A DNA stretch of 64,000 nucleotides. Source: Nereocystis luetkeana. Its lineage: Eukaryota > Sar > Phaeophyceae > Laminariales > Laminariaceae. The stretch covers positions 4,535,049 to 4,599,048 of the forward strand of contig JARUPZ010000002.1 of assembly GCA_031213475.1 (NCBI GenBank), given 5' to 3'. Positions 26,137 to 38,642 of this stretch are shown in pieces. The notes beneath the pieces were generated by a model. It was not told the origin of the DNA and did no database searches. It saw only the letters and a list, made by a program, of their open reading frames with translations. The stretch's first letter is position 1. Each line of letters begins with the position of its first letter. A program made the translations under genes and the position numbers.

Positions 26137-26644
26137 ATAGGTTGGGTTGGCGTCGGTTGGCAACGACACTGTAAAACATGCCGCTCACTACGTGAGCTAG
26201 ACAACCAGGGTACCGTTTTTATTTATTTTTGGCGGTCGCCACAGCTGGTTGTCGAGTTAGATCATTTGTGCGAGGTTAAGAACCTTTACTCCGCACAATT
26301 GGGAATGATCATATCACGTAGTGTTCATGGTAAGGCACCCAAGAGGCAGTTACATAGTACTCCCATTGCTATCTCTGGAAATGCCTACACCGGAAATTAA
26401 ATCAACTCATTGAAGCTGTCGTCCATATGCAAGTCCGCCTGACAAGCGGTTCTTAGTAGGATGCAGCTCACCCTTCATGCGACTCGCCGGACACCTCACG
26501 GCGCTTCGCGCTTGGTGCAAACAATATCTGCCTGGTCGGTGAAAAGCCGAGATGCTCCGTCCCGGCATTGTAGGGATGCGAGGGTTTATGGTCATACGAC
26601 TACGGCCATGCATGAGATCGAGTACATATCTCCTATCAAGTACA
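26137..26644 (+). mobile_element. repeat B, long copy, inserted in CCCCTA array
   Basis: A 508-bp non-satellite island. It starts near GGTTGGGTTGGCGTCGGTTG, carries TCCGCCTGACAAGCGGTTCT and GGCGCTTCGCGCTTGG, and ends GAGTACATATCTCCTATC. A C-run lies on each side (26126-26136; 26645-26652). A similar copy lies at 35156-35627 (minus), and 5'-shorter copies at 59892-60114 (plus) and 60471-60689 (minus). No coding capacity is evident. The shared 3' end with variable 5' ends looks like retrotransposition, and every clear copy is bracketed by C-runs. Confidence 0.75.
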
Positions 26645-26900
26645 CCCCCCCCTACCTCAACTACAGCACCTCCTACCCCTGCCTCTGCAGGTACCTCTAC
26701 AGCCATCCCTATTCCTATCCCTACCCCTAACGCTAACCCTAACCCCACTTCTGTACCCGTCGCCGTACCTGTACCCTATGCCTTTACCCCTACCCCGACC
26801 TAGGGTTATGGGCCTCATTTTACCCCGATAGAGTTATGGGCTCCTTCACCCCTACCCCTTCACCCTAACCCCAACTACCCCTACCCCTACTCGTAACCCA
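26645..26900. repeat. CCCCTA array, continuation after repeat B
   Basis: The hexamer array resumes directly after repeat B, interrupted near 26800-26840 by two copies of TAGGGTTATGGG / TAGAGTTATGGG. Confidence 0.85.
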
Positions 26901-26929
26901 CCCCAACTACCTCTACGAATACTAATATC

Positions 26930-27830
26930 AATGCCCCTGCTCCTACCACTACCCTCACCTCAGCTGCAGCCTCGACCTCGATCCAATCTCCAGCCAGAGA
27001 TACACTTACATCGCCACTTTCAGCCCCAGGTCCAGACGCAGCTCCGGCCCAAGTCCTATCCACAGCCCTCGCCCCAGCTCTGTCTTCAGCCTCAATCCCA
27101 CGTCACAGCTCCAAACCCAGACCCAGCACGGGACCCAGTCAAAGCTCCGGCCCAACCGCCAGCTCCAGCCCCAGTTCAAGCCCCGACCCAAGCCTCATCC
27201 CCAGTCTCAACCTCAAGCCCCGGCCCCAGCCCCAATCTTAGTCCATGCCCCAGTCTCAGCCCGAGCCCCAACCCCAAGTCAAGCCCAGGTTCAGCGCCAG
27301 TCCCCGCGCCAAGCCTAGCCCCACACCTAGCCCAAGTCCTAGCCCAGATCCCACCCCCAGTCCCAGCCTTGACCCAAACCCCGCCCCGGGCCCCGGTCCC
27401 AGCCCTAGCGCCATACCCAGACCCAACCGCATCTCTAGTTCCAACTCGAACCCTAGCCCCAGACCAAGCTCCAGCTCCAGCTTCATCTTCAGCTCCAGTC
27501 GCTGCCCCAACCCCAGGTTTAGCACCCACCCAAGCCCCAGCTCCAAACCCAACCTCAGCACCAGCCGCAGTGCCAATCCTCGCGCCAGTCCGAGCTCCAG
27601 TCCCGGGCTTAGCCCGAGCCCAAGCCCAAGCTCCAGTGCCCGATCCAATTCCAGCTCCAGCCAAACCCGAGCCCGGCCCCGGCGCCGGCCGCAGCTCTAA
27701 CTCCAACACCAAATCTGGCTTCACCGTCTGCCCAACCCCTGAGTCTTGCCCTTGCCCCAGCCCCAGCCCCAGCTCAAACTTCAGTCCTAGGCCTAGCTTA
27801 TGTCCCAGACTAAGCCCTGATCCGAGCCGA
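26930..27830. repeat. CAGCCC/CAGTCC hexamer satellite, block 3
   Basis: About 900 bp of degenerate CAGCCC, CAGTCC and CAAGCC hexamers. It generates the longest open frame of the window (365 codons, P/A/S-rich), with matching frames on the other strand (G/A/L-rich). Neither is a gene. Confidence 0.9.
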
Positions 27831-28194
27831 GGGATTTGGCGCTTGTTCTATTCCAGCCATCTCCGTGGTCCCCGAGTGGGATTGAGCTGCAGCCTCGTAC
27901 AAATCGAGCGGGACCGTCGGAGATTTGTGATGAGGTTGCGGTATTTGACGCGTCGATCGGGCGTCACTGCAGTCGAAAAAACAAATCTGGTGCTGTACAA
28001 CAAACTATGCACCCGTGCGTTACAGTAGTGGACTGCCTGCCGAGCATCGCCGACTTTCCCTCGCGGGTGCGCCCGTAATCTTTATGCAAGCTGTGTATGG
28101 TACTTCAGACGGTGGTAGTGTCGTAGCGTCCAGACCAAGGAGACCTCGAACATTGGGCTTGATCCGACATCGGCGAGACGCACGTTGTTTCTTC
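27831..28194. other. anonymous spacer, no gene recognised
   Basis: Ordinary-composition DNA between satellites. No motif recognised. Confidence 0.35.
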
Positions 28195-28312
28195 GGCAGC
28201 GCCGGCCGCAGCGGCAGTGGCAGCAGCAGCAGCGGCGGCAGTGGCAGCGGCAGCGGCAGCGGCAGCGGCAGCGGCAGCGGCAGCGGCAGCGATGACAGCG
28301 GCGGCGCTGCGA
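28195..28312. repeat. (GGCAGC)n hexamer repeat
   Basis: About twenty units of GGCAGC and variants (AGCAGC, GGCAGT). The G/S-rich plus frame and the L/P- or R/C-rich minus frames are repeat-encoded. Confidence 0.9.
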
Positions 28313-28891
28313 CTCTGCTTCCACTAGTGGAGGCAGACGCCAGAGTACAAACTGCGAACCTAGGTTGAATAAAACAATAAACGGCATGTTCGCGTGCCGT
28401 CATTTTAGCCGTCACACAGGGCATCAATGACGACAGCGACAGCAGCACTGCTACCGGTAGCGTTTCGTCGTATGATACTGCTGTGGCACACGCATTTCTT
28501 CGAATACGCTTCATGATGCTTCGCGCTACTCCTTAGCCTCTCTCCATATTACGTGTGCGGAAATCGTGTAGGGCGTGCACAACACAATACCCCACAGAAC
28601 GATGACTCTCCTTTATACCCGCTTGTGTACGTATGTCTTCCACCATTTGACAGAAAGACTTGAGGGTGCCTGAGGCTCAAAAAGCATGTTCGAATCCAAT
28701 GAAAGTCGTGGTCCGGCAGACGGTGAGTAAGAGAGAGGGAGCCCGTCGGAAAGCAATCCGGTGTCGCTTTCGTCGTCGATCTCCCCCGGGTCGCTGGCAG
28801 GGGCTCGTCTTGGTCAGGGTTTGCTGGCTTGGCACGGCACCTGATTTCGGTATGAAGATCATGAGCGCGCGGACTGAGAACGACAACTACT

Positions 28892-29002
28892 CTATTACGG
28901 GGGACCATAGTTAACAGGACCTACGGTATACATAAAAACCTATATGTTTAACAATTTTTACTAACAATATTTGGTCCTGTTAACTATGGTCCCCCGTAAT
29001 AG
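28892..29002. mobile_element. TTACGGGGG MITE, best copy
   Basis: 111 bp with 30-bp perfect terminal inverted repeats, starting CTATTACGGGGGACCATAG. The interior is AT-rich. The terminal palindrome keeps the target duplication ambiguous; TA is the simplest reading. A second copy at 39043-39153 has its interior inverted, showing independent insertion. Confidence 0.85.
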
Positions 29003-31849
29003 CTAAACTTCAACTTCGAAGCTCAAGACCGGAAAGAAGAAACGATACTACCAGCAGCGGACGAGGAAGGAGGTAACACCTGCTCTTAGACCTATGCCAA
29101 TGGTACAGCGAAGTTGCAATAAAAAGTTTGAATTTCAAAGATACCCGCCAAATTTTTTCAGAACACGCTTCCTATGGGCCACCTAAAAAAAAAAAAAAGT
29201 TCCTAACTTTTGGAAAAGCCCGAAAAAAGCAAATCTGGGGCCGATGTTGGGCCAACATCGGCTTGAGAAAAACTCAGGCCGATCTTTGGTTCGAAGCGGC
29301 GAGATTCCGAGTCCTCGACAGACATCGATCAACAAAACCAACGATTGCGTCATGAATTCTGAACGGAGTGCGCTCGTTAGGGGCTCCGACCCACCCTAGG
29401 GTCACTGTCTTCACACCATGGCCGGTGTCATGTGGCGGGAGCTGACCAGGCGTGTGATAAAAAAACATTTGGGCGCTGGTTTGCACCAAACAGAAGACAA
29501 AACTTCTCCATCCGTCTCGAATGGCAAAAAATAGTCTTTTTTTCAGGTTTGGGAGGATACCGTACGACGCCGCCGGCAAGTTCTCGCCCCCTAGACATTG
29601 GATCCGCCTGATATCTTCGAGGCCGTCATCTATACTCGTTGGGCTTGCCAGATACCGAGTGGGTTGGCCGTGGGCTGAGCTATGTCGAGATCGAGGGTCG
29701 ATCGTCGCACGAGCTGGTTTCGATCACCGTGTTGACAATTTGCGACCAGAAAAACACAAATTGCGCCGCCTGCAGCCGTTGGGGGAAAAAAAAAGAAAAA
29801 ATCAAACATTTTTCTCTTTTTTCCCCACAGGGGCGGTACGAGAAATTTTTCGGCTGTTTTTTTAAAGCCATATATTTGAAAAAAAACTTTTCAACTTCGC
29901 GTTTCCATTGGCATAGGTCTTACAGCACCATGTTCGGCCCTCCCCCGTTACCGGGGTGATCTTGGTTGTACAGGACGGGGGAACTACAGCATTCCTTTTT
30001 TTAAGGTGGCAGATCTGGCAATTTTCCTGCAGCGATATCTACATCTCCGGCTTGAACTGGTTGGCAAATAACTTATCACCTGGCGCGGTCACGCGTGCTC
30101 ATTTTCTTGACGAGGATGGCGGGGAGGTAGCATGTGCGAGGCGTTCGCACCATTTCAGCGATGCAAAACGTTCACTAGATCAACAGAAACGCCACACCAA
30201 AATATACAGCTGGAAAAGAACAACAAGACGCGGTACGGCGCCAAGCACAACGCATTCTTGTTTAGTTTAATGAATGCGAACCAGCAAGCAAGGCAGTCGG
30301 GCGGGAGTAATCAAGCGAGGCACGCCATCGCGTGGTGGGTGTTGGACAAGACGCGTTGCGTTGCATGTAAAACCGTCAAAGAATCCCCCTATTAGGAAAA
30401 TCAACGTCTAAGTCCTTCGTCAAGGGTTGTATCGCACTACCATATGTGCAATAAAGTTATCAGAAGCCTGGATGATGTGGTCGCTGTAGTAATTGATTAT
30501 TTCCGCGGAAAACTCCCAGTTTTCGACGCGTGCCGCGTCAGGGGGTAATTCATTTTCGTCGAAATATATTATGACTGACTGGCCTCCTGAAGTAATAACC
30601 TGCTAGATTTCGTCGGGAAGACATTCGGAAGTTACTACACCATTCGTCACGAACTTAAGGTCATGGGGGATATTCGTCGAGTTAGCACTTTCCTTTTTCA
30701 TTTCGACGTCTGATTTAGGGTGAGTCGCATAGATCCTCCAGTGATGAGCTTCGGAAAAATTTGGGCGCGTCCGACCCCGGCCGTGGCGTGCGGGGTTTTT
30801 TCTGTAACCCTTGTTTTTTTAGACTATAGAGCTTTCCCGGGCGCACCGTGTACTCTTGTTCATTCGGGGAAGGATGTGAGGCCGACGGGTCCGGAAACAA
30901 GTTAAAAAATATATATATATATATATGTCGTAGACTTCATGGAAACACGGTGATCGTGCGGTCCGGGTTTAAAAAGAGGCATGTATGGAAAGAGTTGTGG
31001 GAGTGGATTTGTGTGAGATAAAAAAAGAGAAAACAAAAAATGAGTCATTTTCTGGGCTGCGATAACGACCCGGAAAACGCCCCGAGGCCGGGTAGACCGC
31101 TCCATACGTATTGTTGCCTTCTCGGCTGCTTCCCGGCCGCGGTAGAGGTCGCGCCTGCGACCTCCCCAAACTGTACCAGACCTCCCATAGGAGTACGACG
31201 CTGACCTTGCTCGCGCGTCGAACTAGCGCTCCGGTGTGGTCGATTCGACGTCGATGGCCAGTGACACAGCTAAAACGAACATCACGGAAATATTTCACGC
31301 GGATGTTTCAACTAACTGCAGAAGCAGTGTCATGCCATCGTCGCGGAAAGCGCCGGTCTCGTAGCGAAGAAGAGAGGCTACGTAGGGCATGCGTGAGGAA
31401 GCACCCTATCCGGATTCATCAAGGAGGAGTTGAATTCCAAGGCGCGTAGAGACTGCTGCCCCAGCACTTCGGAATACGGCCAAAATCGGGCCGAACGAAG
31501 GAGTACAGAGCGGAGGAAATTCACCGCTTGGGAAAAGCGAAAGATGGAGGGGAGGAAACACGCAACTTCGAAAAGGCCGATGAGACGTCGGAGGTATCGG
31601 AAGGGCAGCTCGGAAGCTACGTGTAGATGCGACGGCTTGGCCCGAAAAACTCGTCCCGCATACGTTCAGCTCCCACACACTCGCCTTCAAGGCTAGGAAT
31701 GGCATAGGCCACCGTGGAGTATTTCACAAAGTATGCCAAGACTTAGGCTGTGACGCCATAGGTCACTAGGAAATTATACGTAATGTGCAACACTCTTACG
31801 GTGGCGGCAACACTTTTACGGCGGCGGGCCGAAAAAAATATCTGGATCA
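29003..31849. other. anonymous sequence, no gene recognised
   Basis: It contains a perfect 11-bp hairpin with a single-base loop at about 29241-29263 (GCCGATGTTGG and its complement), A-runs, and an (AT)n tract near 30908-30926. Frames of about 100 codons occur on both strands without recognisable motifs. Part of 31.1-31.85 kb may be the unrecognised 5' region of the following LINE. Confidence 0.4.
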
Positions 31850-34800
31850 GACCACGGCAAGCACGAAAGCAAGGGGACCCACGGCGTAGGAGTCGCTGTT
31901 AGAAAACCTATCGTGGCGGGTTGGATAAGGGCTGTCCCGTGGTGAAGTACTCAGTGCCAGAGTGATGAAACCTCGCGTCCAACTCGAGAGCAGTCAAACG
32001 CTGTGTCAATTGTCCTGGAATGTGCCCCTACAGAAGAGAAAAGCCAACCCGCGAGAAACATCACTTTCGGAACTCAGTCGACTACGAGATCACCGGGGGT
32101 TCCAATGGAAATCGCCTCCTTATCCTGATGGATGCGAATGCTCGTACCGGCACACTCGAGAACGAGCTTACCGGCACTAAGGTGCAGGGTGCATACAGGC
32201 GTCATGAGGTGAACGAAAGCGGAGAGCGACTACTCCCCCACGCAACAGACAACAAGCTTGCACTCCAAAATACGTTTCTCGCCACACCTGCTGGCGTAGA
32301 ATCCTACACGCTTCAGTCCCCGAAAATGGAAAAGGGCCAGGGCCAACTGGATTACATCCTGATACGCCAAGCTGATAGGCGCCTCGTTCACAAACGCACG
32401 GTACGGGGATTATCAGAGGAGCTGCATAAATCATACCATAATCTCGTGGTCGCCCGCAATCTACTCTTGGGTTGATTCACACCGAATTGTCAGAAGAGAG
32501 CGAGCAAGAGACGGAAATATATTGATATACAAGGGTCGGTGGCAGACTCGAATCTCCGAGCAGAGTTCATCAAGGATAAAGCGGCAAAGATTACCCCCCT
32601 TCCCGCCCGGCAAATCTCTCAGCGCCAATGACGAGTCAGCGGTGCTGGCGGAGACCTTGCTGTTGACCGGGGCGCATCGGGCGCCTCCTATTGGGTGTGA
32701 TGCAAAGACCGAGGGGTTGGCGTGCGACCGAGAAGGAAAAGACGGAGTTACATACGCGATGGCACGAGAAAGAAAACGCGAGGAAACGTCTCCGCGCTAC
32801 TCCGAACGATCGAATTCTAAGAATACCCATTACCACCAATCAGCTCAAACGCACGAGGGCGGCAGCTGTGCAGAGGTTCTTCGAACAATGTGGCAATCAA
32901 CTCGTAGGGCGTATTCCAAGAGGCTACCAGGTTGTCTTCTGCAAGCATGTTAAGGGGATCGATGTGGAAAGGCAAAGAGCGTTTAATTCGCTGTAGGCCA
33001 AGGACGAGGAAGATATATTGCTGCGAGACGGAGGCGTCATGCGAGAGCGCTGGGTACGGTGGTTTCATAAACTGTTGAACACCAACTCACTATTCCTCAA
33101 CCCGACTGCCGTGGAAGAGATTCTAGTTTGGAACCCGTGGAGGCCGCTGGACGACGCCCCATATGGGTACGAGGTGGCAGAAGGAATCCGGGCGATGATG
33201 AACCAAGAGACGGTTGGGCCTGCAGCGAGGAAGAAGAAAACCCCTCTGTTTATGTGTTTTATGCACTTCTCCAGAGCCTCTGACTCCGTCTTCCGGACCC
33301 TCCTGTGGACTGTACTAACTCGCTTTGGCGTGCCACAGAGGATTTTCGCCGACGTCCGCCAATTCCACAACGGAATGCAAGCATGCATGCGGCTGGAGGA
33401 TGCCAATTGCTCTGGTATGCTTGACGTAGGGTCTTCGGCAAGGGTGCGTGTTTACGCCTGTGCGTAACTATATCGGGCCGTCGGTAACTCTTTTTCCGGC
33501 CGTAATTCAATGGGGGTTCCGCGGAATCACGGACCCCCCCTCCTACTTTGGGGGGGGGCGCTGTCAAAGAACACGTCACAGCGCACAGTACAGCACCTAC
33601 ACACAGCACAGCACAGCACGCCAGCGGCAGCAGCTCGCACACATGGAGGACGGCGGTTCCTCCTCCTGGGGACCAGGCCGTGCATCTTGTGCACACACTG
33701 CAAGCCATCATATAGTAAATAGTAATATAGTAACACCCAAGACGACACCGCTGGCGCCACAGCAGTGGTGCAGTACGCTTGGTGTCTTCAAAGCTTCAAA
33801 TGGTTGTGACACGCACAGGCGAGACACCGGTCAATTTTGAAGTGTTGGGGGCTGTGTTGGGCTTCATTTGCGCTCTTTCGGGCGCTTTCTTGAGAATACT
33901 GGCAGTACGGGGCCCCTTGGTGTTTCGGGGCCCCCGGTGTAGCCGTAACTGCCGTACGTAACTCCAAATGCCCCAGATAGGCAATTTCCTGTAAGTAATT
34001 CATCCCAACCGCGGTAACCGACATCACTGTGTTCGACAGGTTGTTCGCGGCGGTGATGTGCGTGGCCGACAAATACTTCATCGCCGATGCAGTCACCATG
34101 GTCGTGCAACCCCAACGAAGGAAGGAAAAGGAGTAGAAGAGGGAGGAGGCGCGGGCCAGAAAAGTCCACGGGAAGGGGAAGGAGTAGGAAGCCCAGACGT
34201 TGTGGGGAATGCTGTACGCTGACGACGCGGGCATTGTATATCTATCAGCAAGCGGATTTGAGAGGATGATGACGGCGATCGTAACTGCGTGGGCGGCATC
34301 CGCGCATACGGCCTCGGAGGCCAAGATGGAGATTGCGTGCCTCAAGACGGAAGATGTGGGACACACCTTTGCTGCAGCCGGCCAGGTATGCAAACAAAAG
34401 GTCTAGTTTGCGCACTCGGGTGGAGCTATCCGCTCAGACAGAGCTCTCAGTATCGAGGCAACGGGGCGACTCCAGAGGGCATAGTCGTGCTTCTACCGGT
34501 ACATAACGTAGACGCTACTACTGCTGTACGGGCACGTCACGTGTTGCCCGAACAAGGCTGCTCACAGCGGCCTACGGAAGGTCCACCACAGCAAGCTCCT
34601 CCAATGCCTTCCGCTGGTGGAAACGGAGGGAACGGAAGCGCGAAGACCGCACCCCATATATCCTTACGCCGACGCACTTGTCGAGGCATACCTCAAGAGC
34701 ATTGAGACGGCGGTGCACAGACGAAGGATACTCTTCGCGGTTTTCGTGGGACGTCCGGGAGAGGAACACCTGACGACGAGGGCGATGTTTGGGGAGATGG

Positions 34801-35000
34801 CGGGTAAGAAGGGCTACTCCCGGCGGACAGAAGAAGATTCGAAGCGCGCCTCGAGGAGGATATAAAGCAATTCGGCATCAGGTCTGGGTGGTTGCGCGAG
34901 GCAGCACAGGAGGCCGGTACATGGGTTTGACGGGGAGATGACGAGGCGAGGCTTTCAATGCGGAAATGACGCGACGCGGAAAGGGGGAGAGCGGTTGTGT
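31850..35000 (+). mobile_element. decayed APE-type LINE (non-LTR retrotransposon)
   Basis: Plus-strand endonuclease then reverse transcriptase. Endonuclease (about 31.86-32.45 kb): HGVGVAVRKPIVAG, then LLILMDANARTG (catalytic Asp/Asn region) and GQGQLDYILIRQADRR (domain end). RT (about 33.0-34.4 kb): RWVRWFHKLLNT, LFMCFMHFSRASDSV, FGVPQRIFADVRQFH, then RQGCVFTP and, past an insertion, WGMLYADDAGIV with the YADD catalytic box. C-terminal segment (about 34.65-34.98 kb): YADALVEAYLKSIE and FGIRSGWLREAAQEAG. The match is to the LINE proteins often mislabelled craniofacial development protein 2-like. The element is dead: the frame changes several times, roughly 100 residues between VGP and ARKKKTPLF are missing, and 33463-34026 is an insertion. 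Confidence 0.9.
33463..34026. mobile_element. 564-bp insertion inside the LINE reverse transcriptase
   Basis: The LINE frame reads RQGCVFTP up to 33459 and resumes as VFDRLFAAV from about 34030, where an uninterrupted LINE would continue directly. CTGTG lies at both junctions (33458-33462 and 34027-34031), a possible 5-bp target duplication. The insert has a C-run and G-run near 33530-33555 and no clear terminal inverted repeats. Its family is unknown. Confidence 0.65.
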
Positions 35001-35045
35001 AACCCGCGACAATTGCAACCGTGACACCAACCGCTGACACCAATG

Positions 35046-35126
35046 CGTGCAGGGGGAGGGGGGGGGGGGGGGGCGTACTCATCCGCTGCTTGCCTAGTCA
35101 TTTGATCATTGACCACCGCGCATCCC
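35046..35126 (-). repeat. repeat A with poly(C), copy 2 (minus)
   Basis: The plus strand reads a G-run (35051-35074), then the complement of the repeat A core (ATTTGATCATTGACCACC) and GCATCCCTTTCGAGACGG. On the minus strand the order is core then poly(C), as in the copies at 13.05 and 59.83 kb. It lies just past the 3' end of the LINE. Confidence 0.7.
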
Positions 35127-35155
35127 TTTCGAGACGGAGCGGGGGGGGGAGGGGG

Positions 35156-35627
35156 TACTCGATAGGAGAGATGTACTCAATCTCATGCATGGCCGTAGTC
35201 GTCCGTCGCATCCTTACAATGCCAGGACGGAGCATGTCGGGTTTTCACCGACCAGGCAGACATTGAAGGGTGAGCTGCATCCTACTAAAAAACGCTTGTG
35301 GGGCGAATTTTTGAATGGATGACAGCTTCAATGAAATAATTCATTTTCCGGTGTAACCACTCCCAAAGACAGCTGTATTGTTTAGCTGCCTCTTGGGTGT
35401 ATTACCATAAACACTACCAGGTACGTGATAATATCATTCCCCTTGTGTGGAGTAAAGGTGTTTCATCTCGCACAAATGATCTACGTCAGTAATAAATAAC
35501 TAGACCACCAGCTGTGACCGACCGCCAAAAAATATAAAAGCGGTGCCCTGGCTGTCTAGGTCAAGTAGTGAGCGGCATGTCTTACAGTGTCGTTGCCAAC
35601 CGAAGCCAACCCGAGCTATACACAATA
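35156..35627 (-). mobile_element. repeat B, long copy (minus)
   Basis: Reverse-complement copy of the 26.1-26.6 kb repeat. G-runs (C-runs on the repeat's own strand) lie at both sides (35141-35155; 35628-35633). It lacks the segment around GCGCTTCGCGCTTGG present in the other copies, so it carries an internal deletion. At 35415-35423 it has TACCAGGTA where the 26-kb copy has only TA (26319-26320). Confidence 0.75.
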
Positions 35628-35639
35628 GGGGGGCATCCT

Positions 35640-38600
35640 GCCAAAAAAGCTTACGTCTGGGTATGGTCATCATCGTCATACCGCATATCTTCAAATGTCC
35701 GTGCGTAGTTCGCGTGGGGCTGCCCTGACTTCCTCGCCAGCAGTGCCTAGGTTTAGTTTTTTTTTGTTTTACGTTTCCTTTTTACTCGTGTCCGTTGGTT
35801 GTGTTTTTCTCTTCGCCACCTCCCCCAATGCCAGCGAGTCAGCGAGCCTGGGTATTCCCTTGCGTAGTCTCTGGTTTCATCTGTTTTTACATCGTGTGTC
35901 CCCCCTTTTTTATTCGTTTCATTCGCTTTACCTTGGGATGCAGTCCCCTTGGTTCATGTAGCAACACGTACAATGCAGGTATTTGATGCGTGCATACGCT
36001 GATCGCGTTTTGAATTGTATTATATTGTCTGAGGTGTACTATCAATGTTTGGTTCACTTATACATGTGTCTTGCTTGTTGCATTTTTCCTCAAGGTGTCG
36101 TTCCACTCCAGAGGTGCCGGAGCCTGTCTTATGGCTGCGGGCTAAATTTTGGTGATGGGTCAATTCCCTCAGAACCGAATCCGCGTTGTTGGGGACAAAC
36201 TGTTCAAATTTGGTGTGGGACACCTGGTAGGTTTTTTAATGGATGAAAAGGTGAATGTAAAGCCACACCAACAATAACAACCCCAAAAACAGCATCGACA
36301 AGAACAATAGGGTCCCACCACCGCGACCCTGAGCAAGGTCTCTTAGATGGCGCGTGAAAGGAGAGCTGCGTAGGCAGGGGTGGCAAAACCGCTCGATTCG
36401 TGGGTGAGTAGTCCGCCCGGCGCATCCTCATATGATCGAAAAAAAAACGTGTTTATTTATTTATGATGCAGAAGGTTGGGGGGGGGGTTAAGTACGTGAA
36501 GGATGCAAGGCGCACGCGCGCGTATCTTCCATCGAGTTAAAACACGACACGTCTGCCGCTCGTATTCTACGTTTTGTTTCGCGATCCCCTCTGATTCCAC
36601 CTTCAAAAAACGACCCGAAATATATATTTTTGTTTTTGAACGACTGTCTGTTTCGACTCTGACCCCCTCCGCATCAAAGCGGGATGTTTTCTGACTAATT
36701 GCGTCGTTTTTTTACCGCCCGGAAGCAAATCTTGTGCACGCCTGTACTGAGCTCGTTTTCTTGTTCTTAGCGTAAGACGGCCTTATCAACAACATCAAAA
36801 CGAAGCCAACGTGGCCAAGCTACCGATGGCGTGTTGTTGTACGGAGAGCAGGAACGAGGGAGAGCGTACTACTTGAGACACGGAGACGGGCTACGTGCAC
36901 AAAAATGTCTGGCGTTTTCTCTAGGACTGGAGCGAGACTGAATAACTTTCCGACAAATGCTGTGCTCATTGCGTCGGGCCCAACCCTCATTGCGTGGCAA
37001 TCGAGTGTAGGCAACGCCTACGAGCCTTCTGCCTTCTGCGCCAGCCCATCTACAGAGTAAAGTTTGCAATCGACGGATCAGGGTGTGTCTTATCCGCCCC
37101 CCGAGAGCATTGGAACGAACCGAATGGAATATTATTTGCCGCATGAATTGGTGTTGGTTTGTTGTGGGAAACGAATAGATTCAGTGCAGCCCGAGAAAAA
37201 CAGTATATCTAGGAAGAGGAAAAAGAAGTGTTGCACCCCTTTCTCTCGTTCGGGAGGACCGAGCGGCCCGACCGAACGGGAAGCAAATAGCAGATTATTT
37301 TGATGTAGATGGACACCACCGAAGATGGGTGTGGACACCAATTTGCCGTGGCATGTGCAAAAGGTACCGTTCGTGCCGATACGGCTGGCGAGGCCCAGGA
37401 TTCTGCATGGACCCAAACACGGTTTTTCATATAGAAACGGAACGAATCGCCACGAGCAGCCTCGCTCCGTTCCGCTCGTCCCCATGCTCTTTGGTGGGAG
37501 TTAAGACACGCCTTCACAGGCAGAAACTACGCTAAATGCGCGTGCACCCGACGATTTTTTTTTCCTTGCGGGGTCAACCCCTAGCGCCTCTCATTTACCC
37601 TTCCGAGATAATAAAATGGAAGTACCCACGTCTGCGGTTTTCATGGCCCGAATCGTGTTGCTATGTCGTTCCTTCACGCGTCTTCAATTCCTGTTTTTTT
37701 GCTCGTCACAATTATGCGAATTGACAAACCCTGCGCACTGTCAGATGGCAAACATATAACGTAATAAAAGCACGTGCTATCGTAGCAAGATGATTTTCGA
37801 GACGTATCCCGGCAAAAAAAAAAACTACCGATCGCCTTCTATATTAGGTGCGGTATTTCAAGGGTAACCCTAAGGGTAACGACAGCGCCGACGAGTCTTA
37901 CCTTGCGCCGCGACGAACGCTCGTCCCGTTGTTCCGTTTCCTCATTATTTGCGACTTTTTTACTCAACCTCCGTCAACTCCGAGGTCGGGGTGCTCGCTT
38001 TGTTGAAGGGATCGTGCTGTTTGTTGAAGCGCGGCCGTGCCGCTATCTGCGTCGCTTCCGTTGAAAAAATCCGATTGCACTGCCGGAGTGGCCGACGCCT
38101 GCGCAGTAAATAAACCAGGCAGGATGCGATACATATTCGTGACAGCTCGTAAGGAACAGGGAGTTATCCCTTCAACAACTCATACGGTTTTCCTTCCTGC
38201 ACCCTTGGTCTAATTCCACGTGGAGCCTGGACAAGGCCGAATACAGGCTCGAATTTTTGCACATAATAATAAGAAAACACTTGAAACAAAAAAGTGAAAA
38301 TCACATTGAAATTAGTGTAGGACATGCCCCTGTCTCACGTAAGGAATTGAAGCTTGGCCCGAAACAGGAGTGTCTTGACTGTGTGAGAACTGCATTGTGA
38401 AGAAATAAAATTTCGTGAGATGTTTATTCCAAGCTAATTTTACCCCAAAACGGGAGTCCGATTGTAAAGGGGTTATGATAGGCAATGTGAGGTACTGTGC
38501 ATTGTTGAGTCAGTAAAAAGAAAAGGGCGACTCGACCGCAGCCTCGATAAGGTTCATTTACCCTGCAGTGGACGGAACGGAAAATAAATGAGAGCGAGAG

Positions 38601-38642
38601 GGGTCGAGTAAGTTTGTTCCTCTTGTGAGGCATCTATACGTC
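35640..38642. other. anonymous sequence, no gene recognised
   Basis: It contains half-copies of the TTAA MITE near 36160-36215 and 38430-38475 (CCCCAAAACGGGAGTCC; TAAAGGGGTTA). A T-rich frame near 35.7-35.96 kb encodes a hydrophobic stretch but has no family resemblance. A G-run lies at 36478-36488. Confidence 0.4.

Noticed and set aside
26590-26640. 5S rRNA-like start (CTACGGCCAT) in repeat B
   Set aside because: The following bases do not match the 5S internal control region. The likeness is limited to about ten bases.
26931-28028. 365-codon plus-strand open frame, the longest of the window
   Set aside because: It translates the CAGCCC hexamer array (P/A/S-rich). Because the unit is a multiple of three, stops are avoided in several frames on both strands.
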